Of a stretch of 64,000 nucleotides of DNA, positions 8,458 through 18,345 are shown piece by piece. The position numbers were made by a program, and so were the translations under genes. How positions within the stretch are numbered: position 1 is the first letter of the stretch; every line of letters starts with the position of its first letter. The stretch is from Lachnospiraceae bacterium. Lineage in GTDB: Bacteria > Bacillota > Clostridia > Lachnospirales > Lachnospiraceae. Location of the stretch: assembly GCA_017432565.1 (NCBI GenBank), contig JAFRIW010000026.1:23446-87445 (forward strand), read 5' to 3'. The notes below the pieces were generated by a model that was given only the letters and a program-made list of their open reading frames with translations, ran no database searches and was not told the DNA's origin.

Positions 8458-10408
8458 TTCTGCCCATCAGATAATTGGTGGCCAGTGCCAGTCCGACCAG
8501 AGCGACGCCGACCAGGTCTGTCATGAGACCCGGAACAATCAGGCACAGACCGCCTGCGATCGACAGAATTCTCTGCCAGATCTTCTCATTGTCAAAGACA
8601 TAGCCTTCCAGACCCGACGAAACACCGAACAGACCGATAATCGCCGTCAGTACATTCAGAATCAGTCCCGTCGGCGTGACGTCGATCAGGAGCATCACAG
8701 GGTTCAGGGCAAAGATATACGGGATAATAAAGGCGGCGATCGCCAGCCTTGAGGCATTCAAAGCCGTCCGCATCGGATTCGATTTCGCGATGGCGGAACC
8801 CGCATAAGCTGCCAGCGCAACCGGCGGTGTAATGTCTGCGACAATACCGAAATAGAACACGAACATATGCGCCGCGATGGGCTCGACGCCCATACCGGTG
8901 ACCAGAATCGGCGCACAGGTTGTTGCCATGATGATGTAGTTGGCCGTCGTCGGAACGCCCATGCCCAGGACAATGCTTGTCAGCATCGTCAGGAACAGCG
9001 CGATGATGACTCTCTTGCCCGCGACGGAAACAATTGCGGAAATCAGAATCTGACCGAGACCGGTCATTGTGACGACGCCTGCAATCACGCCAGCGACACC
9101 GCAGGCAATGGCCACGGAAATCGTATTTTTGGCGCCGCCTTCCAGAGCGTTCACAAAAAGCGTGGGCGTCATTCTCGTCTCCTTGCGCACCATACTCACG
9201 GCAATGGCGCACAGCGTGGCAAGAATGGCTGCGCGGGACATCGTAAAGCCCTTCATGACCATGGCGACCAGAAGAATCAGCGGCAGCAGCAGATAGCCTT
9301 TCTGAATCACGAGCTTACCGAATTTGGGAAGCTCTTCTTTTGACAGGCCCTTCAGTCCCAGCTTCTTGGCTTCAAGGTGAACGCCGATGAAGATTCCGAG
9401 GAAGTACAGGAACGCCGGCAGAATGGCCTTGACGGCAATCAGTCCGTACTGAACGCCGACCATTTCCGCCATCAGGAATGCGGCCGCACCCATGATCGGG
9501 GGCATGATCTGTCCGCCGGTAGATGCCGCTGCTTCAACTGCGCCGGCAAATTCCGGCTTATATCCGGTTTTCTTCATCAGCGGAATGGTCACGGAACCGG
9601 TGGTGACGGTATTGGCCACGGAAGAACCGGAGACCATGCCGCACAGCGCACTCGAAATGACGGCAACCTTCGCGGGACCGCCGACAGAAGCGCCGGCGAT
9701 GGAATTGGCGACATCAATGAAGAACTGTGAGATGCCGGTATATTCCAGGAAGGAGCCGAACAGAATAAACAATACAATGTAGGTCGAGCAGACACCGATG
9801 GGCGTGCCGATGACGCCGCCGGTGGTATAAAACAGATTGTAAACAATGGTTTTCAGGCTGTTTCCGGAAGCAAACGCATAGATCACGAAGGCGCCGGAAA
9901 CACACAGAATCGGAATACCCACGACACGGCGGCAGGCTTCAAACAGGACCAGAATACCGATGACGCCCAGGACAATTTCCGGAGTGTGGATGCGCGTCGC
10001 CTGTTTGATGATTTTGCTGAAATTGATGACGAAGTAAAAATACGGAACTGCGCCGGCAATCATCAGAATCAGATCATACCACGGGATGTGATTCGGCTTC
10101 CCGGGCCTGCCCTTGCGGATCGGATACATGACAAAGGCAAAGACAATGATTGTTCCGAGGAAGGCTGCTCTCCGCACGCGCTCGTCCCAGTTCGCAATCA
10201 GGTTCATGTAAACCATCAGAAGGGAAAAAGCTGCAAGCAGGTAGCGCACGATTTTTCCGGGAACACCGACCCACTCTCTGGTGTTGGACTCCCGGTCGTA
10301 CTTCTTCATGATTTCCTGGACATCATCCATCATTTCCGCCGAAGGCGCGGAAGCTGTGACGGACTGTGCCTGCTGCTTCATTTCCTCATTAACCTGTTTC
10401 TCACTCAT
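8435..10408 (-). CDS. TRAP transporter permease, fused 4TM/12TM (DctQM) subunit
   Basis: Membrane component (657 aa) of a TAXI-type tripartite ATP-independent transporter, with small (DctQ-like) and large (DctM-like) parts in one polypeptide. About 16 or more hydrophobic segments are visible from residue 48 to the end. Family signatures include EAAASTGGQIMPPIMGAAAF, GMVSGSSVANTVTTGSVTIP and LGMGVPTTANYIIMATTCAP in the DctM core. The length is typical of fused permeases. ATG 10408 follows GGAAGGGAG. It is co-directional with the DUF1850-type and TAXI binding-protein genes and is probably driven by an ion gradient. The substrate is unknown; TAXI systems often take up small carboxylates or amino acids. 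Confidence 0.95.
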   Translation of the reverse strand: MSEKQVNEEMKQQAQSVTASAPSAEMMDDVQEIMKKYDRESNTREWVGVPGKIVRYLLAAFSLLMVYMNLIANWDERVRRAAFLGTIIVFAFVMYPIRKGRPGKPNHIPWYDLILMIAGAVPYFYFVINFSKIIKQATRIHTPEIVLGVIGILVLFEACRRVVGIPILCVSGAFVIYAFASGNSLKTIVYNLFYTTGGVIGTPIGVCSTYIVLFILFGSFLEYTGISQFFIDVANSIAGASVGGPAKVAVISSALCGMVSGSSVANTVTTGSVTIPLMKKTGYKPEFAGAVEAAASTGGQIMPPIMGAAAFLMAEMVGVQYGLIAVKAILPAFLYFLGIFIGVHLEAKKLGLKGLSKEELPKFGKLVIQKGYLLLPLILLVAMVMKGFTMSRAAILATLCAIAVSMVRKETRMTPTLFVNALEGGAKNTISVAIACGVAGVIAGVVTMTGLGQILISAIVSVAGKRVIIALFLTMLTSIVLGMGVPTTANYIIMATTCAPILVTGMGVEPIAAHMFVFYFGIVADITPPVALAAYAGSAIAKSNPMRTALNASRLAIAAFIIPYIFALNPVMLLIDVTPTGLILNVLTAIIGLFGVSSGLEGYVFDNEKIWQRILSIAGGLCLIVPGLMTDLVGVALVGLALATNYLMGRKKTAAAA

Positions 10409-10433
10409 ACCTTTTCTCCCTTCCGGTATGTTT

Positions 10434-11012
10434 TTACTGCTGCGGCACTTTCTGCTCTATACAGAGCCGCACTGCGGCATTCCTGCCGCACAGATCCCGG
10501 AGACTGATCTCTCCGTCTTCTCCGGCCGGTTCTTCCCGGTCCGTTCCCAGCTCCAGGATGCGCGCGCCGTCCGCGTAGTACCCGACTGTCAGAATGTGAT
10601 CCGAGACTGTTCCCACCAGATAACACAGATCCGGCATCTCCTGCTCAAAGCCGGAGACCGTCATGGAACCGTCCTCACCGTAGGAAAGCGTCTGACCGTC
10701 TTCGATTTCCGTCTGGACCCCTGCTCCGAAGCCGTAGTAAATCGTCCGGTCCAGGATAATCTTCTCATTCCGGATCTCATAACAGTCGATGACAGGGCTT
10801 TTGTTGACAGAATGGACAAAACCGACAGAAAATCTGTCTGCTTCGCTGACCGGGATCTGAAGATAAATCTCCCCCGTGTCCTGATTCTTCACGGTCAGAC
10901 ACGGCTCCTGACGCATGCTGCGCGCCGCATGAAATCCGGTCAGAATAATAATCGCTGAAATTCCCGCTGCCAGAACAGCCGCAGGAAAGGCCCTGTTCTT
11001 AGATGATAACAT
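10434..11012 (-). CDS. DUF1850-type membrane-anchored protein of TAXI-TRAP operon
   Basis: Protein of 192 aa with an N-terminal membrane helix or signal (about residues 8-26) and an extracytoplasmic domain. Segments such as FSVGFVHSVNKSPVIDCYEI and YYGFGAGVQTEI are the hallmark of DUF1850 proteins, encoded next to TAXI-TRAP permeases in many genomes. The exact role is not established; an accessory part in transport is inferred from conserved linkage. A GTG at 11027 is in frame, but GGGGG lies 4 bases before ATG 11012, which I prefer. It ends 25 bases before the permease start, and a stem-loop separates it from the upstream binding-protein gene. Confidence 0.85.
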   Translation of the reverse strand: MLSSKNRAFPAAVLAAGISAIIILTGFHAARSMRQEPCLTVKNQDTGEIYLQIPVSEADRFSVGFVHSVNKSPVIDCYEIRNEKIILDRTIYYGFGAGVQTEIEDGQTLSYGEDGSMTVSGFEQEMPDLCYLVGTVSDHILTVGYYADGARILELGTDREEPAGEDGEISLRDLCGRNAAVRLCIEQKVPQQ

Positions 11013-11052
11013 AAAACCCCCGGACACAAAAGTTCTGGGTCCGCTGTCTGCA

Positions 11053-11084
11053 AAACAGGGCCAGGCATAAAGCCCGGCCCGTTT
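11053..11084 (-). terminator. Stem-loop (attenuator-type) between TAXI binding protein and permease genes
   Basis: GGGCC-a-GGC / GCC-c-GGCCC with a five-base loop at 11058-11080. Read on the minus strand it is followed by TGTTTTG. It lies in the 118-base gap after the binding-protein gene and would let that gene be transcribed in excess over the permease. A second GC-rich hairpin, CCCGGGAC/GTCCCCGG, sits at about 11104-11124. Confidence 0.6.
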
Positions 11085-11130
11085 TAACTGTTTCAGGAAT
11101 CATCCCGGGACGCCTCTGTCCCCGGAAAGA

Positions 11131-12165
11131 TTACTTGATGGCGCCGATTTCCTTGAAGTACTTCTCTGCGCCCGGATGGAAAGGAACGGAAATACCGTCA
11201 ACGGCATATGCTGTATCCAGCTCTTTGCCTTTCTCGTGGGTGGCGGTGATGTCGTCCTTGCTTTCGAAGATGGTCTTGACCAGCTCGTAGATCACGTCAT
11301 CCGAAATCTTGTCGGAAGCGATCAGAGTCGCCTTGACGGTCACGGCGCTGACATCTTCGTCAATTCCCTTGTACATGCCGGCGGGAATGGTGTACTGTGC
11401 GTAGAAAGGATGTTCCTCGATGAGCTTCGCTGCATGCTCATCATCGATGGGAAGCAGGTTGACTTCATTGGTGGTGCACAGCTCAGTGAGAGCGGTGGTC
11501 GGCGGTCCTGCGGTTAAGAACGCAGCGTCAATCTTGCCGTCCTTAAGTGCATCAGCGGAATCGCCGAAGCCCAGGTTGTTGACCTGAATATCGTCGAAGG
11601 TAATATCATAAGCTTCCAGAATCTGGCGGGCATTGAACTCGGTTCCCGAACCGGCGTCACCGACGGAAACTCTCTTGCCCTTCAGCTCCTCAATGGAGGT
11701 GATGTCAGGGGAAGCGACGATCTGGATAACCTCGGAATACAGAGCAGCAACTGTCTTGAAGCTGGTCACTGCACCGTCCTCTTCAAACAGATCGGTTCCG
11801 TTCATGGCATAGTCCATAACGTCGTTCTGCACGACCGCGATGTCAGCCTCGCCGTCATCAATCAGGAAAATGTTAGCCTTGGATGCGCCGGTGGACTGGA
11901 CGGTAATCTGGGACTGTGTCAGTTTGCTGTTCAGAACGTTGGCAAGAACACCGCCGTATGCATAGTAGGTTCCGGATGTGCCGCCTGTCGCAAACTTCAG
12001 GGAAACTGCATCACCGGAAGCTGCAGGTGCCGCTTCCTCCGCCGCCTCTGCTGCAGGAGCGGATTCCGCCTCTGCTGCCGGAGCGCTCGTGGATGAAGTG
12101 CAGCCCGCAAGGACCATGGAGCATGCAAGTGCCGCCGCAACAGCCGCCATAAGCTTTTTCTTCAT
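11131..12165 (-). CDS. TAXI family TRAP transporter solute-binding lipoprotein
   Basis: Extracytoplasmic ligand-binding subunit (344 aa). MKKK-hydrophobic signal peptide with lipobox VLAGC, then an Ala/Glu/Pro-rich linker, then the TAXI fold: LKFATGGTSGTYYAYGGVLA (about 55-75), QSTGASKANIFLIDDGEADI, and ELKGKRVSVGDAGSGTEFNA. These are the conserved ligand-pocket segments of the TAXI family. The frame runs further upstream, but AAGGAGGAG before ATG 12165 and the signal peptide fix the start. It is first in the operon, behind a good promoter with a palindromic operator. The ligand cannot be read from the sequence. Confidence 0.95.
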   Translation of the reverse strand: MKKKLMAAVAAALACSMVLAGCTSSTSAPAAEAESAPAAEAAEEAAPAASGDAVSLKFATGGTSGTYYAYGGVLANVLNSKLTQSQITVQSTGASKANIFLIDDGEADIAVVQNDVMDYAMNGTDLFEEDGAVTSFKTVAALYSEVIQIVASPDITSIEELKGKRVSVGDAGSGTEFNARQILEAYDITFDDIQVNNLGFGDSADALKDGKIDAAFLTAGPPTTALTELCTTNEVNLLPIDDEHAAKLIEEHPFYAQYTIPAGMYKGIDEDVSAVTVKATLIASDKISDDVIYELVKTIFESKDDITATHEKGKELDTAYAVDGISVPFHPGAEKYFKEIGAIK

Positions 12166-12192
12166 AAAAAACTCCTCCTTCATTGTTAGTTG

Positions 12193-12209
12193 GTATCCAA
12201 ATTGGATAC
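12193..12209. promoter_or_regulatory. 17-bp palindrome, candidate operator of the TAXI-TRAP operon
   Basis: GTATCCAA-A-TTGGATAC, perfect 8-base arms around one base. It lies just downstream of the predicted transcription start and 28 bases before the TAXI start codon, a repressor position. GATACAAT is then repeated in tandem at 12205-12220. No regulator gene is adjacent. Confidence 0.65.
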
Positions 12210-12226
12210 AATGATACAATGAACTC

Positions 12227-12255
12227 ATTATAATCGTTGTACCGCGTAAATTCAA
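12227..12255 (-). promoter_or_regulatory. Promoter of the TAXI-TRAP operon
   Basis: On the minus strand: TTGAAT (12255-12250), 17-base spacer, TATAAT (12232-12227). Five of six and six of six matches to the vegetative consensus. Transcription should begin near 12220, just ahead of the palindrome. Confidence 0.75.
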
Positions 12256-12262
12256 TTCTTTT

Positions 12263-13492
12263 TTAACTGCGTTCACCCTGTCTCTGATCAAAATGCCTGA
12301 TCAGCTTTCCGACCGGATTAAGATGAACCCGCATCGCACCCTGCGGGCAGAATTCCTGACAGCAGAAGCAGTGAATACATCTGCTCCGGTCAATCACCGG
12401 AATCCCCTCCATATGAATGGCCTTCGCCGGACAGACCTGCGCACATTTTCCGCACTTGATGCACTCCCCCTTATGTACCTGCGGGCGGGAGGAAAAGATC
12501 CACTCAGCTGCTTTGCCAAACAGAGCGCCGCCCACACCGCCGGATGCAAAGGTGATGCTCCTGGGCTTTGAGACCAGCTGAAAATCCGGCACACGCGCTT
12601 TTTCACAGGCATTTTTTCCGAGAATGGTCAGATCTGCTGTCCCGGCCGGTCCCAGTCCCCGCCGGTAAGCCTGCTCCAGCGTCGGGACACTGCTGCGGTC
12701 CAGACCGATCAGACCTGCGCAGGCCATATCCAGATTGTACGGGCTGCGGCTGGCCAGCAGAATGCCCATGTGACGGACCGTCCCGGCTGTGGGGCCGTTT
12801 CCCTCCATGGCATCAACGCCGTCCACAATATTCAGCACCGGCGTGAAGAACTCATTCAGATCAATCATCAGATCGGCAAAAGACTGTGTGTCCGGAAACC
12901 GCATATGGCACTCCGGCTTTCCGGTGCCCGGAATGGTTCCGAAAAGATTTTTGACACTGCAGGTCATCGCCATCATGGCATGTGTCTTGAGCTTGGCAAA
13001 ATCTATAATGGCATCTGCCCGGTCCAGCCAGGCAGTGTATTCGAAGGTTTTGAGAGAGGCGGCCTCCATAAAGACTGCTTCCCGTGAAGTGAAATCATCA
13101 TTGAGACAGACCGGAAGGCCTTCCTCCCGGAGCCTTTGTACCATTTCCTCCAGGCCGCATGCCCGGTACACACTGCGCAGATGTCCTTCATTAAAGGTTC
13201 CGCCCGGGCTGTCGCCGATGATCACGGCCGCACCGCGGGCGCAGAGCATTCTGCACAGCTCCCCGACCAGCGCGGGATGTGTCGTTGCCGCCTTTTCCGG
13301 TGCCATCATCGTAATCAGATTCACTTTGACGGCGACAGTCATGCCCTCCCTGACAAAATCCAGCGCATCAATCGGATCAAGAAGACGGCGAAGAGAAAGG
13401 CGGACCTCCTCCTCGTCATAAGATGAACAGGCGGCTGCCGAAACCGGCGCTTTCAGCCTGTCTGTCTGATCAGGAGCGATCCACCTTTTCAT
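12263..13492 (-). CDS. DUF362 protein with C-terminal 2x[4Fe-4S] ferredoxin domain
   Basis: Iron-sulfur protein of 409 aa. Residues about 30-330 form a DUF362 domain (VAVKVNLITMMAP, AAVIIGDSPGG, FAKLKTHAMMAMTCSVKNLFG). Residues about 343-390 carry two clusters of ferredoxin cysteines, CIKCGKCAQVCP and CIHCFCCQEFCP. Together these suggest a cytoplasmic electron-transfer or redox enzyme; no specific reaction is established for this combination. The start follows GAGGT. It is the last gene of the run from the phosphoribosyltransferase-like gene through ptb, buk, secA and prfB, 28 bases after prfB. The TAXI promoter lies immediately beyond it. Confidence 0.87.
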   Translation of the reverse strand: MKRWIAPDQTDRLKAPVSAAACSSYDEEEVRLSLRRLLDPIDALDFVREGMTVAVKVNLITMMAPEKAATTHPALVGELCRMLCARGAAVIIGDSPGGTFNEGHLRSVYRACGLEEMVQRLREEGLPVCLNDDFTSREAVFMEAASLKTFEYTAWLDRADAIIDFAKLKTHAMMAMTCSVKNLFGTIPGTGKPECHMRFPDTQSFADLMIDLNEFFTPVLNIVDGVDAMEGNGPTAGTVRHMGILLASRSPYNLDMACAGLIGLDRSSVPTLEQAYRRGLGPAGTADLTILGKNACEKARVPDFQLVSKPRSITFASGGVGGALFGKAAEWIFSSRPQVHKGECIKCGKCAQVCPAKAIHMEGIPVIDRSRCIHCFCCQEFCPQGAMRVHLNPVGKLIRHFDQRQGERS

Positions 13493-13520
13493 GGGATACC
13501 TCTGTTTTCTGATTTATTGA

Positions 13521-14645
13521 TTATTCTTCCCGGCGTCCTGCTTTCCCGGCTTCCATCTTCAGATAGGCATTGATGAAGCGGTCAATGTCTCCGTCGAGAA
13601 CGCCGCTGGCATTACTGGTCTCCTCCTCGGTGCGCGTATCCTTTACAAGTGTGTAAGGCTGCAGAACATAGGAACGGATCTGGGAACCCCAGGCAATGTC
13701 CTTGATTTCACCGCGGATACCGGCCATCTTGGCGGCTTCCTCTTCCTGTTTGAGCATGTAGAGCTTTGCCTTGAGCATCTGCATCGCCTTATCCTTGTTC
13801 TGGAACTGGGAGCGCTCATTCTGGCAGGTCACGACAATGCCCGTCGGGAAGTGCGTGATGCGGATCGCAGAGGATGTTTTGTTAATGTGCTGACCGCCGG
13901 CACCGCTGGAACGATAGGTATCGATCCGGATATCATCGGGATTGATCACCACGTCCAGGTCTTTCTCAATATCCGGCGTCACATCACAGGAGACAAAAGA
14001 GGTCTGCCGCTTGCCCTGTGCATTGAACGGGGAAATCCGGACCAGGCGGTGTACGCCCCGCTCCGATTTCAGATAGCCGTACGCATTGGTTCCGTTGACC
14101 TGGAAGTCGACGGACTTGATTCCTGCTTCATCGCCGTCCACAAAGTTCAGGACTTCCACGGTATATCCCTTCTTGTCCGCCCACTTGGTGTACATTCTGT
14201 ACAGCATGGAGCACCAGTCGCAGCTCTCCGTCCCGCCGGCGCCCGCATTCAGGCTGATGATTGCATTGGAGTCGTCATACTCACCTGTGAGCAGCGTGGA
14301 CAGCCGGATCTCTTCAAGTTTTGCCTCAAAAGCATCCAGCTCGGCGCGGATGCCGGGAATGACGGAAGGATCGTCGTCTTCGTTGCCCATCTCAATCAGC
14401 ATCATGATGTCGTCATAGGCAGCCGAGAGGCCGTCGGCATCTTCCACCGTTTTCTGCAGCTCTTTGAGCTGTTTCATTTTTCCGTTCGCGCGGTCGGCGT
14501 CATTCCAGAAATCCGGAGCCTCCATCTCGCGGGAGAGCTCCTCGATGCGCTGTTTCTTATAATCCAGGTCCAGGGAGTCCCTCGCTTCCGCAAGGGCCTC
14601 CTCGTACTGCTGGAGCTCGATTTTCATCTGATCTAATTGAACCAT
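13521..14645 (-). CDS. prfB: Peptide chain release factor 2
   Basis: RF2 (374 aa) releases finished proteins at UGA and UAA. The GGQ motif that reaches the peptidyl-transferase centre is present (SSGAGGQHINKTSSAIRIT), as is the stop-codon reader SPF in VRISPFNAQGKRQTSF. The N-terminal helical domain and the C-terminus (AWGSQIRSYVLQPYTLVKD) are typical. The region corresponding to the E. coli/B. subtilis programmed frameshift reads straight through (SLDLDYKK) with no in-frame TGA, so the gene is continuous. It lies 27 bases downstream of secA, a common secA-prfB arrangement. Confidence 0.97.
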   Translation of the reverse strand: MVQLDQMKIELQQYEEALAEARDSLDLDYKKQRIEELSREMEAPDFWNDADRANGKMKQLKELQKTVEDADGLSAAYDDIMMLIEMGNEDDDPSVIPGIRAELDAFEAKLEEIRLSTLLTGEYDDSNAIISLNAGAGGTESCDWCSMLYRMYTKWADKKGYTVEVLNFVDGDEAGIKSVDFQVNGTNAYGYLKSERGVHRLVRISPFNAQGKRQTSFVSCDVTPDIEKDLDVVINPDDIRIDTYRSSGAGGQHINKTSSAIRITHFPTGIVVTCQNERSQFQNKDKAMQMLKAKLYMLKQEEEAAKMAGIRGEIKDIAWGSQIRSYVLQPYTLVKDTRTEEETSNASGVLDGDIDRFINAYLKMEAGKAGRREE

Positions 14646-14672
14646 AAAATACCTGTTTTCCTGATCCGGGTC

Positions 14673-17249
14673 TTATCCCTTCACATTCATATGACAATTC
14701 TTGAACTTCTTTCCGCTTCCGCAGGGGCAGGGATCGTTCGGATAGACTTTCTTTTCCATCTTGCGGACCGGATCCTTTTTCGCCGGCTCCTCGTCCTTAT
14801 TGGTGCCGGTCACCTGCGCGACCTGCTCGCGCTCGACGCGCTCCTGCACCCGGACATGGAACATGGAGCGGACGGTCTCTTCCATGATATTCATGGACAT
14901 CTCGTTGAACATCTCATAGCCGGAGAGCTTGTACTCAACCAGCGGGTCGCGGTTGCCGTAGGCCTGCAGGCCGATGCCCTGTCTGAGCTGCTCCATGTCG
15001 TCGATGTGCTGCGTCCACTTCCGGTCGATGACCTTCAGGAGAATGACGCGCTCCACCTCGCGGATATGCTCCGGCTCCGGGAATTCCGCTTCCTTGGCCT
15101 CGTAGAGCTTGACAGCCTCTTCCTTGAGCTGCTGTTTGAGTCCCTGCTTGGTGGGATCGACAATTCTGGCTCTTGTGATAACCTGGAGCGGAACCGTCGG
15201 CAGAAGCAGCTGATTGAGCTCCTTCAGATCCCACTTTTCGATATCGGTTTCTTCGCCGATCACTGTCTCCACCGCGTTTTCGACAATCTCGGAAATCATG
15301 TTGTAGATCGAGTCGCGCATGTTGTGTCCGTCCAGGACCTCGCGGCGTTCTTTATAAATGATCTCTCTCTGCTCGTTCATGACCTGGTCATAATCCAGCA
15401 GGTTTTTACGGATTCCGAAGTTGTTGGACTCGATCCTGCGCTGCGCACTCTCGATCGCCTTGGAGAGCGAGCTGTGTGTAATCTCCTGTCCGTACGGAAC
15501 ACCCAGTGCGTTGAACATGGCAATCATCCGTTCGGAACCGAACAGACGCATCAGATCATCCTGCAGTGAGATATAGAAGCGGGATTCACCGGGATCGCCC
15601 TGACGGCCGGAACGGCCGCGCAGCTGATTGTCAATCCGGCGGGATTCGTGCCGCTCTGTGCCGATGATCTTGAGTCCGCCCGCCGCGCGTGCGTCCTCAT
15701 CGAGCTTGATATCCGTGCCTCGGCCTGCCATGTTGGTCGCGATCGTGACCGCGCCGTGACGGCCTGCCTCGGCGACAATTCCTGCTTCCAGTTCATGGAA
15801 CTTGGCGTTCAGGACGTTGTGTGCGATGCCTTCCTTCTTCAGCATTGCAGACAGTTCTTCGGATGCTTCGATGGTAATCGTACCGACCAGAACCGGCTGT
15901 CCCTTGTCATGAGATGCCTTTACGGCGTCGACGATCGCGGCGAGCTTCTCTTCCCGCGTCTTGTAGACGGCATCCTGCTCATCCACACGGATGACCGGCT
16001 TATTGGTCGGAATCTCGATGACGTCCATTCCGTAAATCTCACGGAACTCTTTTTCTTCGGTCAGTGCCGTACCGGTCATACCGCACTTTTTCTCAAACTT
16101 ATTGAAGAAGTTCTGGAACGTGATGGTCGCCAGGGTCTTGCTCTCCTGCTTGACCCGCACATGCTCCTTCGCTTCGATTGCCTGATGCAGTCCGTCGGAA
16201 TAGCGGCGGCCCGGCATGACACGGCCGGTGAATTCATCGACGATCATGACCTCATCGTCGCGGACAATGTAGTCGTGATCGCGGTGCATCAGGTTGTTCG
16301 CGCGCAGCGCAAGGATAATACAGTGCTGGATTTCCAGATTTTCCGGATCGGCCAGGTTCTCAATGTGGAAGAAGCGCTCCACCTTGGTCACGCCGGCGGA
16401 TGTCAGATTGACAACCTTGTCCTTCTCGTTCACGATGAAGTCGCCGGTCTCAACCTGCTCGACGCCCATGATGATATCCATCTTGGAGAGATCCTCCAGG
16501 TCGTCGCCCCGCTTCATCTGCTTGGCAAGGATATCGCAGTATTTGTAAATATCCGTAGATTTCCCGCTCTGGCCGGAAATGATCAGCGGCGTTCTGGCTT
16601 CATCGATCAGGATGGAGTCCACCTCATCGATGATGGCAAAATGCAGCTGGCGCAGCACAAGCTGCTCCTTGTAAATTGCCATGTTATCACGCAGATAATC
16701 AAATCCCAGCTCGTTGTTGGTCACATAAGTGATGTCACAGCGGTAAGCCTCCTGTCTTTCCTGCGGAGACATACCGTTTAAGATAACACCGACGGTCAGC
16801 CCGAGGAACCGGTAAACCTGTCCCATCCACTCCGCGTCACGCTTGGCCAGGTAGTCGTTCACGGTGACAACATGAACACCCTTTCCCTCCAGCGCATTCA
16901 GGTACGCGGGCAGTGTGGCGACCAGTGTTTTACCTTCACCGGTCCGCATCTCTGCGATCCGGCCCTGGTGCAGAATAATGCCGCCGATCAGCTGTACGCG
17001 GAACGGCTCCATGTCCAGTGCGCGCTTCGCACCTTCACGGACAACCGCGAACGCTTCCACCAGCAGATCATCCAGCGTCTCACCTTCTTCGAGGCGCTTT
17101 CTGAACTCATCGGTCTTTGCCCGCAGTTCCTCATCCGTCAGCGCCTGCATGGCAGGCCGCAGTTCCTCGATGGCATCCACGGTTCTGCGGATTCTTTTCA
17201 GTTCCCGTTCGCTGTGTGTTCCGAATAGCTTGTCTGTAATACGAGACAT
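14673..17249 (-). CDS. secA: Preprotein translocase ATPase SecA
   Basis: Motor ATPase of the Sec export pathway (858 aa). Visible features: Walker A region [35 protein letters not shown] (Walker B), the preprotein cross-linking region, motif [16 protein letters not shown] and [21 protein letters not shown] in the second nucleotide-binding fold, and a C-terminal zinc segment ([16 protein letters not shown]) that binds SecB or phospholipid. A TTG at 17255 is in frame, but AAGGAG lies 8 bases before ATG 17249, which is chosen. The Shine-Dalgarno sits inside the end of buk, so translation is coupled. secY is about 30 kb away in the ribosomal block. Confidence 0.98.
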   Translation of the reverse strand: MSRITDKLFGTHSERELKRIRRTVDAIEELRPAMQALTDEELRAKTDEFRKRLEEGETLDDLLVEAFAVVREGAKRALDMEPFRVQLIGGIILHQGRIAEMRTGEGKTLVATLPAYLNALEGKGVHVVTVNDYLAKRDAEWMGQVYRFLGLTVGVILNGMSPQERQEAYRCDITYVTNNELGFDYLRDNMAIYKEQLVLRQLHFAIIDEVDSILIDEARTPLIISGQSGKSTDIYKYCDILAKQMKRGDDLEDLSKMDIIMGVEQVETGDFIVNEKDKVVNLTSAGVTKVERFFHIENLADPENLEIQHCIILALRANNLMHRDHDYIVRDDEVMIVDEFTGRVMPGRRYSDGLHQAIEAKEHVRVKQESKTLATITFQNFFNKFEKKCGMTGTALTEEKEFREIYGMDVIEIPTNKPVIRVDEQDAVYKTREEKLAAIVDAVKASHDKGQPVLVGTITIEASEELSAMLKKEGIAHNVLNAKFHELEAGIVAEAGRHGAVTIATNMAGRGTDIKLDEDARAAGGLKIIGTERHESRRIDNQLRGRSGRQGDPGESRFYISLQDDLMRLFGSERMIAMFNALGVPYGQEITHSSLSKAIESAQRRIESNNFGIRKNLLDYDQVMNEQREIIYKERREVLDGHNMRDSIYNMISEIVENAVETVIGEETDIEKWDLKELNQLLLPTVPLQVITRARIVDPTKQGLKQQLKEEAVKLYEAKEAEFPEPEHIREVERVILLKVIDRKWTQHIDDMEQLRQGIGLQAYGNRDPLVEYKLSGYEMFNEMSMNIMEETVRSMFHVRVQERVEREQVAQVTGTNKDEEPAKKDPVRKMEKKVYPNDPCPCGSGKKFKNCHMNVKG

Positions 17250-17251
17250 AA

Positions 17252-18316
17252 TCAATACTCCTTCGCTGCTTCCTCGCCGTTCAGGACACGCAGTGCGCCC
17301 TGCGCAAGAGCAAGCAGTTCATCTTCTCCGCCGTAGATTGTGACAGGGGCAATAAAGCTCACGCGCTTTGTAATTTCCTCTCCCACATATTTATCATAAG
17401 CAATGCCGCCGGTCAGGATGATCTGATCAACCTTTCCGCACAGAACCGCCGCCTCGGCGCCGATATTCTTGCAGATCTGGAAGATAAAGGCATCAAACAC
17501 TTCCTTCGCGTAAGCATCACCTTCCTGCATCTTCTCGTCAACAATCCGCGCGTCAATGGTGTTCAGGTAAGCGTTGAAACCGGCCTTGCCGACGATCATC
17601 TTCCGCATTTCCTGCTCGGTCTTGCCGCTGGTAAAGCAGTAGTGGATCAGCTGACCGACCGGGAGTGCACCGGAGCGCTCCGGCGAGAAAGCGCCGTCTC
17701 CGTCCAGTGCATTGAAAACATCAATGACACGGCCCTTCTCATGCGCCGCCACGGAGCAGCCGCCGCCCATGTGAACCACAATCAGATTCAGATCTTCATA
17801 CCGCGTGCCGTTCTCTTTCGCATATCTTCTTCCCATGGCCTTCTGATTCAGCGCGTGGAAAATGGATTTGCGGGGGAATTCCGGCAGGCCGGAATAACGG
17901 GCAATCGGAATCAGTTCATCGACGACAACCGGATCGACAATGTAGGCCGGAACATCGATTTCATCGGCAATCTCTCTCGCGAGGATACCGCCGAGGTTGG
18001 AGGCGTGCACGCCGTATTCACCGCTCTTTAAGTCCTCCAGCAGCTGACCCTTCACTTCGTAGGTGCCGCCCGGAATCGGCTTCACGACGCCGCCGCGTCC
18101 CACGATGACCTGGAAGGAAGAGAGCTCAATGCCCTGCTCCTTCAGCGCACTTAAGATAATCTGCTTGCGGAACTCAGTCTGGTCAAAGACCGTGGCAAAC
18201 TGCCCGATCTCATCCGCTTCATGACGCAGGGTCTTGTCAAGCACCTGTGTCTCGTCTTCAAACACGCCGATTTTGGTTGACGTGGATCCCGGATTGATAA
18301 TTAAACTTCTGATCAT
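17252..18316 (-). CDS. buk: Butyrate kinase
   Basis: Last enzyme of the phosphotransbutyrylase route: butyryl phosphate + ADP to butyrate + ATP (354 aa). The ASKHA-fold N-terminus [39 protein letters not shown] and [18 protein letters not shown] are diagnostic of the acetate/butyrate kinase family, and the length and wording match Buk rather than AckA. Its start lies 29 bases after ptb and its stop 2 bases before the secA ATG. Branched-chain acyl phosphates are a possible alternative substrate. Presence of buk-ptb suggests butyrate formation with ATP gain. Confidence 0.95.
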   Translation of the reverse strand: MIRSLIINPGSTSTKIGVFEDETQVLDKTLRHEADEIGQFATVFDQTEFRKQIILSALKEQGIELSSFQVIVGRGGVVKPIPGGTYEVKGQLLEDLKSGEYGVHASNLGGILAREIADEIDVPAYIVDPVVVDELIPIARYSGLPEFPRKSIFHALNQKAMGRRYAKENGTRYEDLNLIVVHMGGGCSVAAHEKGRVIDVFNALDGDGAFSPERSGALPVGQLIHYCFTSGKTEQEMRKMIVGKAGFNAYLNTIDARIVDEKMQEGDAYAKEVFDAFIFQICKNIGAEAAVLCGKVDQIILTGGIAYDKYVGEEITKRVSFIAPVTIYGGEDELLALAQGALRVLNGEEAAKEY

Positions 18317-18345
18317 TTTCTGTTCTTCCTCCTGCCTTGCGGACT

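Noticed and set aside
15648..16781. 377-codon plus-strand ORF opposite secA
   Set aside because: It mirrors secA, lacks a ribosome site and reads as low-complexity His/Leu/Asp-rich sequence; an antisense shadow of a conserved gene.
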